Assembly (NCBI RefSeq): GCF_035046485.1
Contig: NC_085138.1
Coordinates: 89,515,228 to 89,579,227 of the forward strand
Length of the DNA stretch: 64,000 nt
DNA from: Aedes albopictus
Lineage: Eukaryota > Arthropoda > Insecta > Diptera > Culicidae
Reading direction: 5' to 3'
The notes below the pieces were generated by a model, which did no database searches, was not told where the DNA came from, and saw only the letters and a list, made by a program, of their open reading frames with translations. The position numbers were made by a program, and so were the translations under genes. The first letter of the stretch is position 1. Each line of letters starts with the position of its first letter. Below, piece by piece: positions 55,813 to 64,000 of this stretch.

Positions 55813-58395
55813 AAAAGAATTTATTAAAATACTCTTCGTAAGATATCTCAGTAATCAAATGTCGAATCGAAATAAAATTTCAGGGCCTTATACAAGGATA
55901 TTGTAGCTCCCATTTGGTGCTTAGAGAACCCAAATCAGATGACAGACGGCTGAGATATTTATTATGGTAACCTTGGTCAAAAATCTCTCAAAAAGTTAAC
56001 CTGTATTACTACCAAGTACTCTTTGAAAGATATCTCGGTAACCAAATGTCCAATCCTAATGAAATTGTATAGGGTTCTACTAGAATGTTGTAGCTTTCAT
56101 TTGGTGTCAAGATAACCAAAATCGGTTGACAGACGGCTAAGATATTTATTATGATACACTTGGTCAAAAATCTCAAAAAGATTAGTTGTATAAATACTAA
56201 GTACTCTTCGAAAGATATCTCTGTAACCAAATATCCAATCGAAATAAAATTTCTGGGCGACCTACTAGGATGCTGTAGCTTTCATTCTGTGCCAAAAAAA
56301 CTCAAATCGATTGACAAACGGCCGAAATATTTATTATGATACACTTGGTCAAAAATCTTAAAAAGTTTAGATGTATGACTCAAAAGTACTCTTCGAGAGA
56401 TACCTCGGTAACCAAACGTCCAATCGAAAAAAAAAAATCAATAGCGTTCTACTAGGATGTAGTAGCTTTCATTTGCTTCCAAGAGAACTCAAATCGGTTG
56501 ACAGACGGCTGAGAAACGTGCGTGACTTTTTTTTTGTAACGCACATACACACACACACACATACACACATACACACATACACACATACACACATACACAC
56601 ACACACACACATACAGACATTTGCTCAGTTCGTCGAGCTGAGTTCATTGGTATATGAGACTCGGCCCTCCGGGCCTCGGATCGAAAGTCGGTTTTTCGAG
56701 CGATATTTATACCCTTCTTATGGGTGTAAGAAGGGTAATAAGAAGGGTAAAAAGAATGTATTGAAATACTCTTCGTAAGATATCTCAGTAATCAAATGTC
56801 GAATCGAAATAAAATTTCAGGGCCTTATACAAGGATATTGTAGCTTTCCTTTGGTGCTAAGAGAACCCAAATCAGATGACAGACGGCTGAGATATTTATG
56901 ATGGTACCCTTTGTCAAAAATCTCTCAAAAAGTTAACCTGTATTACTTCCAAGTACTCTTTGAAAGATATCTCGGTAACCAAATGTCCAATCCTAATGAA
57001 ATTGTATAGGGTTCTACTAGAATGTTGTAGCTTTCATTTGGTGTCAGGATAACCAAAATCGGTTGACAGACGGCTAAGATATTTATTATGATACACTTGG
57101 TCAAAAATCTCAAAAAGTTTAGTTGAATAAATCCTAAGTACTCTTCGAAAGATATCTCTGTAACCAAATGTCCAATCGAAATAAAATTTCTGGGCGCCCT
57201 ACTAGGATGCTGTAGCTTTCATTTGGTGCCAAAAGTACTCAAATCGATTGACAAACGGCCGAAATATTTATTATGATACACTTGGTCAAAAATCTTAAAA
57301 AGTTTAGATGTATGACTCAAAAGTACTCTTCGAGAGATACCTCGGTAACCAAACGTCCAATCGAAAAAAAAAATCAATAGCGTTCTACTAGGATGTAGTA
57401 GCTTTCATTTGCTTCCAAGAGAACTCAAATCGGTTGACAGACGGCTGAGAAACGTGCGTGACTTTTTTTTTGTAACGCACATACACACACACACACATAC
57501 ACACATACACACATACACACATACACACATACACACACACACACACATACAGACATTTGCTCAGTTCGTCGAGCTGAGTTCATTGGTATATGAGACTCGG
57601 CCCTCCGGGCCTCGGATCGAAAGTCGGTTTTTCGAGCGATATTTATACCCTTCTTATGGGTGTAAGAAGGGTAATAAGAAGGGTAAAAAGAATGTATTGA
57701 AATACTCTTCGTAAGATATCTCAGTAATCAAATGTCGAATCGAAATAAAATTTCAGGGCCTTATACAAGGATATTGTAGCTTTCCTTTGGTGCTAAGAGA
57801 ACCCAAATCAGATGACAGACGGCTGAGATATTTATGATGGTACCCTTTGTCAAAAATCTCTCAAAAAGTTAACCTGTATTACTTCCAAGTACTCTTTGAA
57901 AGATATCTCGGTAACCAAATGTCCAATCCTAATGAAATTGTATAGGGTTCTACTAGAATGTTGTAGCTTTCATTTGGTGTCAGGATAACCAAAATCGGTT
58001 GACAGACGGCTAAGATATTTATTATGATACACTTGGTCAAAAATCTCAAAAAGTTTAGTTGAATAAATCCTAAGTACTCTTCGAAAGATATCTCTGTAAC
58101 CAAATGTCCAATCGAAATAAAATTTCTGGGCGCCCTACTAGGATGCTGTAGCTTTCATTTGGTGCCAAAAGTACTCAAATCGATTGACAAATGGCCGAAA
58201 TATTTATTATGATACACTTGGTCAAAAATCTTAAAAATTTTAGATGTATGACTCAAAAGTACTCTTCGAGAGATATCTCGGTAACCAAACGTCCAATCGA
58301 AAAAAAAATTCAATAGCGTTCTACTAGGATGTAGTAGCTTTCATTTGCTTCCAAGAGAACTCAAATCGGTTGACAGACGGCTGAGAAACATACAC

Positions 58396-60600
58396 ATACA
58401 CACTAATTCGAATAAGTTAAGTTTATATCAATAAAACATTAGAATGTCGTTTACTACGATGTAGTCATATCTAATGAAATTTATTTATATTCTTATACGA
58501 CTTTACAAGATACATACATCGAAATAAGTTCAATAATGAACATCAGTTGCGATGAAAATTGTCCTTCCGCTCTACATATATGCGATAGAAACTAATGATA
58601 CTACTTTATACGATGCACTGCGTGTATTCTTTTGCAATTTCTGGTTGTATGAGTGATAATATGTATCCAATAAAAATGTGTCCAAAAAATCGACGAAAAA
58701 TGTCCAAGCAAATCGAATGGTCCACTAAGTCGAAGTATATTTTTAGTATGACATTGGAAAGAGTGTCATTCAGATCATCCTTCGGGATAACACCGCTCTA
58801 CGGTACATACATATGTATTCTTCCCCCTTCCCTCAAAAGATTTCCTCTGCCAAATGGTGGGATGATGCGGGTGGATTCGGATTCGGCTGTCCATGTCCTG
58901 CACAAAAGCAACCACAATGTAAATAATTGCTTTCGGCGACTGCATTGTTGTCCCATTGCTGAAGTCCGACAAAAGCGCGCTTGGACAACTTTTTTCCTCC
59001 CATATATCGTTGCGTTGTATGGCTGCTTTTTTTCCGGATCAATGACCAAAACTGACCGAGGAAACATCACCCAACCCCACACCGTGGACACGTGTTGTCG
59101 ATTCAAACTGAAAGAAGTGCTGCTGCTGCCGTTTGCCCAATTTGCGTTTTTGGGCAAATTAAATTAAGGTGACATTGGCTGGCTGACGGCCTAATATCTT
59201 CTGTTTTATTGGATGTCTTCCCTGGATAACAATGAAAGAATCACATGGTCCCACAGCTCGAACGGATCGATAAATTCAAGCAGAACCATCCAAAGGGTGG
59301 GTGACAATAATGAAAGGATATCCATCCATTTTCCTGTCGGGGGCGAGTCCTTGAATGAAGTGTAGTAGAGATCTCTCATCCCGTCAGCTGTGCTGTAGGT
59401 AACAGATTTTCTGCCAGCCATCGCCCGGTTTCTAACTTCCAGTCGTAAAAACTGTGTTGAAAATGGTTCGGGAGTGGTCAACTTTTTACGATTCGGAGAA
59501 ACCCTACCGCTTTTAGGAGGATAGAAACGGAACCGGAAGGATGAATCCAAGAAAGGAAAACTTACTGGGAAGATTTATTTACGACTTTGTGGAGTTTATT
59601 TCCAGTTAATAGAAAATTACACTTAAGTACAAGTCGACAGTGTGCTGGAAGTGATGGTAGATTTGACTTGTTGTCGAGAAAAGTTTCCGGAAGCGCATTG
59701 TGGTGGCTGGCAGGACAGAGTTTTATTGTCAGATGTTACAAATTTCCCATTTGTCGAACTGCCAGGTTGATGATGGAAATGGTCGTTCTGATTTTTATTG
59801 CGAACTATGTCGGCATTATTTAAAAATTAAATGATGACTTTTACGGCCGTAACAAGTGAAGTGGAAGTGAGCTTTTCTTACGAAACAGTATAGTCTTCTC
59901 GGCGTTGTATTCCCATACAGCTTTCTGTTTGGTCACTTCGCAGCTTAGGACAGTTTCATTTCCTTCTTGGCGTAGCGTTCCAACATTGGGACGAAGCCTG
60001 CTTCTTCAGCTTTGTGATTCCTCTGACAATAACCATTTTTATCGTTTGAAAGGAACGAAGATACTCTATGCACAAGGGAGTTCCTGGACGAAAAGTTCCT
60101 GGACCGAGCGGGAATCGAACAGCTGTGGCTATATGGACCCTTAAAAGTAATAACTTAAAATTGGTATGATTCCATTTAAGCTGTGTGGTGTTGAACCCTA
60201 CCGCGCTTAAACGGCTGCTTCAACTACCAACTACCAACGAAACCGAAACCCCACATCCCCGACCCAAATTGAACACAAAATTCAATTAATTATTCAACAT
60301 CGTCTAACCATCCAGTCCAGTGGGGGCCCCGCGCCACTGGAACTCCCCGCAAAAATGGGGCTAATTTTCTCCCGATCGGCTCCACGAAAGGTACCTAGCT
60401 ACTAGTAGAAGCGGGAAGCCAAGTCAAGCACCCAAAATTGAACTCGGGCGGGAAATTGGGTTCCCCACAGCCACACAGTCAGCCACCCTAGCCTAGTGGA
60501 GAGCATAAGTTAGTTACCTTGCCGCGAGGAGCCAATTTTCGTGTCAGGTCGAAGGTTGATTGATTGGGGAGGTTGATTGATTTATTTTCCCGAAATAACT
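58396..60600. other. Repeat-poor intronic DNA
   Basis: No exon of the kinase is expected or found here. Open frames of 190 codons (+, 58595-59167) and about 114 codons (-, 59206-59550) have no recognisable domain. The first overlaps antisense frames of similar length, which points to chance. Confidence 0.35.
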
Positions 60601-60656
60601 AATTTTGACGATTTTCTTCTAACTCTATATTTTTTCCTCTCATTTTATACTTTCAG

Positions 60657-60740
60657 AACCGCGAACTACAGATTATGCGACGGCTAGAACACTGTAATAT
60701 TGTTAAACTAAAATATTTCTTTTACTCCAGCGGCGATAAG
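60657..60740 (+). CDS. sgg: shaggy/GSK3 kinase exon (helix alphaC)
   Basis: An 84-bp, phase 0-0 exon between TTTCAG and GTAAGT. It encodes [18 protein letters not shown] followed by [10 protein letters not shown]. It joins in frame to DKRFK of the previous exon. The Glu in NREL is the alphaC glutamate that pairs with the VAIKK lysine, and the preceding Arg corresponds to human GSK3B Arg96, one of the residues binding the primed phosphate. The 84-bp length and boundaries match the corresponding vertebrate GSK3B exon, showing deep conservation of intron positions. The next coding exon (expected to start RDEVFLNL or similar) lies outside the window. Confidence 0.97.
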
Positions 60741-61030
60741 GTAAGTTCTTGGTTGTTACATATTGCTAGAATATATCGCATATCTTTCACATCATTACGA
60801 AGCATTTTTCGAACATTCCATCCGCTGTATTACACAAACACAATCTAGGGAAGAGTATATATGGATGGAAGTACACATCACAAAACTCAGTGTTGGGAAT
60901 ACTCACTTGCAAAGAGTGTTACACTTACTTTCTTCTACTATCTCAGTTCAGAAGCATGTTATCAAAAAACGATGCATGATAGACTTTTACATTGTAGTTT
61001 TATCTAAAACTACGAATAAAGTAAGAGTTA

Positions 61031-61480
61031 GCCGGGGCCCGTAGCGTAGTGGCTACACGTTCACTTCATAAGTGGATGGTCATGGGTTCGATCCCAGCCC
61101 CGGCACTTGCAATTTTTCGTCGGTTGCTCTTCCCCCAAGAGTGGCTGGCACTTGACCCTCTTCTGAGCATATGATCTAATGGACCCGGAAACTTGGATAT
61201 CGGCGAAATATTAGCGATACTCATGGACCCCCAATCGGACTGGAAAAGGAACAAGAGCCACATATCAACATCCTCGTGTTCATCATTCTACCAAGGACAG
61301 GGTAGAAACGTGACAGCAGTGCAAAGGCAATCAGTTCGATATAGTAGAATTAGAATAAAATACATTTAGGTGCTGTACAAAGTGTAGGTGCAGTGGCCAA
61401 TTGGAATCGCTCACTCAGTGCCCTAGTGGACAAAAAGAGCTGTAAATTAGATTAAGTGGTTGAAGAATAAAAAAAAAGTT
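61031..61480 (+). mobile_element. tRNA-Met-like SINE
   Basis: The head at 61031-61105 folds as a tRNA: acceptor GCCGGGG/CCCCGGC (7 of 7), anticodon stem TTCAC/GTGGA with loop TTCATAA (anticodon CAT, Met), T arm around GGGTTCGATCCC, and box A TAGCGTAGTGG. It runs on into unrelated body sequence (TTGCAATTTTTCGTCGG, GTGGCTGGCACTTGACC) and an A-rich tail near 61470. That, and a 3-of-4 D stem, favour a SINE over a functional tRNA gene. Confidence 0.75.
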
Positions 61481-62358
61481 AAGAGTCGGACACGCATATC
61501 AAAGTCGTGATAGAGATGTGAAGGCTGCTACTCTCCATGAAGTGAGTATGAATCGCAATCACGCCGTGGAGATTCGCCTTCACAGCTCTTTCACGACTTT
61601 AGTATGGAAAGCATTCTTCTGGACTAAGCTAGTAATGTGAGTAAAACTCACTTGGAAGTGAATATTCCCAATACTGATTGAAATTCTTCTCTGAAATAGA
61701 GAACAAATTCTTCAACTTATCAAATTTGATATTTTTATTGCAGTGTTGGAATTCACAAAATATGATAGTATAGTACATATACAGAACGTATGTTGTCCTT
61801 ATTTGCTTAGGGATCATTCATACCCCACGTAGAACTGGGAGAGGGGGTTGTGTTGGTATTTCTGCCCGACGTCTACGCTCCATACACATTTCTGTATGGA
61901 CAGATGTCTTCGAGGAAGAAACGGAGTCTGAGATGATCAAATTTGGTCTACGTGGTTTTTGAACAGCGCCCTTTTAAAAAAATAAAGTGTGAATTATAAT
62001 CTGTATTCGATACTATTCTGTATTTTAACGATACAAGACAATTTAATGTTTGGGCCATAGGTCTCCTAATTAGTTAACGAAACATATAAGCGTGCCTTAG
62101 CGAGCTTCGGGTGTGACCGAGGATGGAGAACGGCAGCCACGAACCGTGTATTATGGAGAAATATCGTTGATCCAGTTTTATCTTGAATTTGATGTAATAC
62201 TAAATAAATGATATGAACATTAATTATCTTTCTAATGCAGTGAATCTCTACATGCATAGTGGGATCATTTTACATTTATTGGAATTTTAGCGTTTTTGGA
62301 TTTTATTCGGTTTTTTTTTAATTATGCAGATTCAATGCTAGTTTCACTGAAATTTATA
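61481..62358. other. Unassigned intronic DNA
   Basis: GTCGTGATAGAGATGTGAAGG and TTCACAGCTCTTTCACGACTTT (61505-61601) form a loose inverted repeat, possibly a small MITE. Otherwise nothing recognised. Confidence 0.35.
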
Positions 62359-62843
62359 TAGGGTAAAAGTGCCAATTATGGCTATAGTACCAATTATTCG
62401 CCATAGTTAATTTTCACCCTTCAACGATGTAAATCAACAACAAAATTTTTATGAACAACAGATCACGTTCACAAAAGATAGTCGCACTCATTTGAACTCC
62501 ACATTTTCCTCAAATCATGGTAGAAATATATCATTTTTTCTTAAAATTTCGGCTTCCTTGCACTCTTTTTCGCCATAGTGTACCAGTTATGGCTAACCCC
62601 ATAAGGAATGCATGCAAATAGTGCGAAAAGTTACCGAAGTTAAAAAATGTAACCATAACTGGAAAAGGGTTGCACACGCTGTAATCAATACTAAAAGTAG
62701 TTTTGGCTCCGTTTCTATATTTTTCCTGTAATTTATGGAAACTAAGCCTTTTTTTAACTTATTGATGACATTCGTTGGTCTTCTCGTTATTTTTGTATTA
62801 ATAGCTTTCATTAGGTAGTGCCATAATTGGTACACGCACCCTA
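62359..62843. mobile_element. ~485-bp MITE with TAGGGT ends
   Basis: Left TAGGGTAAAAGTGCCAATTA and right TAATTGGTACACGCACCCTA are inverted, with TA at the outer boundaries. The phrase CCATAATTGG/CCAATTATGG recurs inside (62385, 62580, 62650). No transposase. Confidence 0.7.
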
Positions 62844-63260
62844 GTTCTTAAGAATCTACTGTAAAAATTTCAAGAATTCTGCGTGACTTGGAAAATTTCA
62901 TCAGCATTTTGGTCGATTGAAAACTGAAGCTGTTACAGGAATGATCGAAACTTCAAGGTTTCATTGATGCAATATAGAAAATGTTTAACATTTCTTATAA
63001 ATTTTTCATATTTTTTGGTGAGAATTGTCATTTTTTTAGATACATAGAAGATGGATGTATGTCTACCATGTATGATTAAGCGCTGTCCACTTTTACCCAA
63101 TTGAAAGACATGCCCATCGTAGGCTTTTGTTCATAAAAAAATTAAAAATTTGTTTGCACCGTAGTCTTCGCTCACTCGTTAAGTAAGGTTTGTAGTGCAA
63201 CAGAAACTGATTTCGATTGTATTGAATTACACAGTAATACTGAACAGAATAAAGTTCATA
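62844..63260. other. Unassigned intronic DNA
   Basis: AT-rich, no gene or repeat recognised. Confidence 0.3.
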
Positions 63261-63372
63261 TTGGGCGATTTCCATAGGGTGTGACACTAGTTTTCCCAAG
63301 CCGAAATGTCCGGTTTTTTTGGGGATACTCAGCTTGGCAAAACTAGTGTCACTCCCCCTGTATATTGCCCAA
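63261..63372. mobile_element. ~110-bp hairpin MITE
   Basis: Arms of about 40 bp: TTGGGCGATT then GTGTGACACTAGTTTTCCCA, matched by GCCAAAACTAGTGTCACTCC-type inverse and ATTGCCCAA. The loop (63301-63330) contains a short T run. Confidence 0.75.
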
Positions 63373-63504
63373 GTTTAGAAAACTGAATTGAACTCAGGAA
63401 ATTTGTGGAATTTCCGGATTCGAATTTTTTGAAAATTTCAACTCATCCGATCTCCAAGGAAAAAGATCCCTTAGAAAATAAAAAAAATCTTTTTTGTAGT
63501 AGGG

Positions 63505-63680
63505 CCTTGTACTATTTAGGCAGGTGTACCTAGTTTAGACACTTGCTGCTATAACTAAGTCAATTTTTTATCTGATAACTTAATTTTTGGCACAGGGCGA
63601 GATAAGTACAGTACCTATCTAACCCTGTACAAAACTTCAAATCAATTGATATAAAATTCACTTAGTAAACTCAAGCACTG
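63505..63680. mobile_element. Decayed relative of the 51242 MITE
   Basis: GGCAGGTGTACCTAGTTTAG and ACTTGCTGCTATAACTAAGTC match the arm of the MITE at 51242-51458 with substitutions. The right arm is barely recognisable. Confidence 0.6.
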
Positions 63681-63754
63681 ATTTAGCGCTTTACACACTT
63701 CAAATCCAGATTCTTACACAATTATACCAAACTTCAATCCTGGTTTCTATATTG

Positions 63755-64000
63755 AATTCGATTGATTTCTTATTTGATAGAGATAGCAATCTCTCCCACC
63801 GAGTTCTGCGTGTAAAACTTGATCCGTACGTTTCCTGTGCGTTTAACAATAAATCTGGCGTTCCACAAGGTAGCAATCTAGGCCCCTTGCTGTTCACGTT
63901 GTTCTTCAACGACGACGTTGCCTTGCTGTTAGGTTCCAAATGTGTGTTACTGTACGCTAACGACCTGAAAATTTATCTGATCGTCAAGACGATGGAAGAC
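63755..64000 (+). pseudogene. Non-LTR retrotransposon reverse transcriptase fragment (runs off the edge)
   Basis: The frame encodes SHRVLRVKLDPYVSCAF, then SGVPQGSNLGPLLFTLFFND, then VLLYANDLKIYL. These are the RT palm motifs of Jockey/I-type elements (SGVPQGSxLGPLLF and YADDLKIY). The catalytic box reads YAND instead of YADD, with the first catalytic Asp replaced by Asn, so it is probably inactive. The 5' end appears truncated at about 63755; the 3' end is beyond the window. Confidence 0.88.

Larger units (their letters stand above)
53641..58395. repeat. Satellite: ~187-bp monomers in ~930-bp higher-order units
   Basis: Monomers carry AAGATATCTCGGTAACCAAA, GTAGCTTTCATTTGGTGCC, TTGACAGACGGCTGAGATAT and TACACTTGGTCAAAAATCT; adjacent TTGGTCAAAAATCT landmarks are 187-188 bp apart. 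Several monomer types plus a (CA)n/GC-rich segment form a larger unit. GACATTTGCTCAGTTCG recurs at 55691, 56616 and 57552 (925 and 936 bp). Units from about 55806, 56753 and 57689 are nearly identical, so expansion is recent; the last is cut at about 58390. Short open frames in it are by-products. Confidence 0.93.
60741..64000 (+). other. sgg intron, incomplete
   Basis: Starts GTAAGTTCTT. No acceptor and downstream kinase exon is found before the window ends, so this intron is longer than 3.2 kb. Confidence 0.85.

Noticed and set aside
53641..58395. CRISPR-like array
   Set aside because: Repeats are 187 bp with no short repeat/spacer alternation; this is eukaryotic satellite DNA.
58595..59167. 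190-codon open frame as a gene
   Set aside because: No domain, low-complexity or signal feature; overlapping antisense frames of similar length and its location in an intron suggest chance.
59206..59550. 114-codon minus-strand frame as an exon of a nested gene
   Set aside because: No recognised domain or flanking splice consensus that would support it.
61031..61105. Functional tRNA-Met (CAT) gene
   Set aside because: Folds well, but it is followed by a SINE body and A-rich tail rather than a pol III terminator; the D stem is imperfect. Kept as a SINE head, though a real tRNA cannot be fully excluded.

Overview
The window looks like genomic DNA of a mosquito, most likely an Aedes species. 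It is almost entirely intron or upstream sequence of one large gene, packed with mobile elements. The gene is the orthologue of Drosophila shaggy (glycogen synthase kinase 3, GSK3), read on the + strand. Three exons can be supported. A long alternative N-terminal exon ends at 24618. A 191-bp exon (44739-44929) carries the start of the kinase domain. An 84-bp exon (60657-60740) carries helix alphaC. Reading phases match across both junctions, and the introns are about 20.1 kb and 15.7 kb; the gene continues beyond the right edge. The genus is inferred from genome style (huge repeat-filled introns, tRNA-derived SINEs, many palindromic MITEs) and was not confirmed by any search.

Layout. 1-4.1 kb: degenerate low-complexity repeats containing a 1.3-kb tandem duplication. 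4.1-9.8 kb: a tRNA-like inverted pair, a CpG-rich island (5.5-7.3 kb) and three palindromic elements. 9.8-14.2 kb and 17.1-19.9 kb: long tracts of degenerate GGAATTCC-type repeats carrying small MITEs and a tRNA-like hairpin. 14.2-17 kb and 20-23.4 kb: mixed non-coding DNA, some CpG-rich and possibly promoter or 5' leader sequence of the kinase gene. 23.4-24.6 kb: the long N-terminal exon. 24.7-32.3 kb: four large foldback elements in succession, some with SINEs nested in their arms. 32.4-35.4 kb and 41.3-43.6 kb: comparatively repeat-poor islands in the first intron. 35.5-41.3 kb: degenerate repeats with several MITEs. 43.8 kb: a 135-bp (AC)n tract. 44.7 kb: the ATP-loop exon.

Second intron. 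45-48.9 kb: repeats and MITE pieces. 49-51 kb: a nest of a broken Ty3/Gypsy pol, a SINE and a truncated non-LTR retrotransposon. 51.2-53.2 kb: a MITE, a 514-bp tandem duplication and a hairpin. 53.6-58.4 kb: a satellite of about 187-bp monomers arranged in about 930-bp higher-order units. It is interrupted by a solo LTR and by a Penelope-like fragment with a hammerhead-like core. 58.4-60.6 kb: intron with little repeat content. After the 84-bp exon come a tRNA-Met-like SINE, three MITEs and the reverse transcriptase of another non-LTR element running off the edge.

No operon, CRISPR array or bacterial-type system is present. The most interesting material is the shaggy N-terminal extension, the run of giant palindromes in intron 1, the young higher-order satellite with conserved hairpins, and the hammerhead-like motif.
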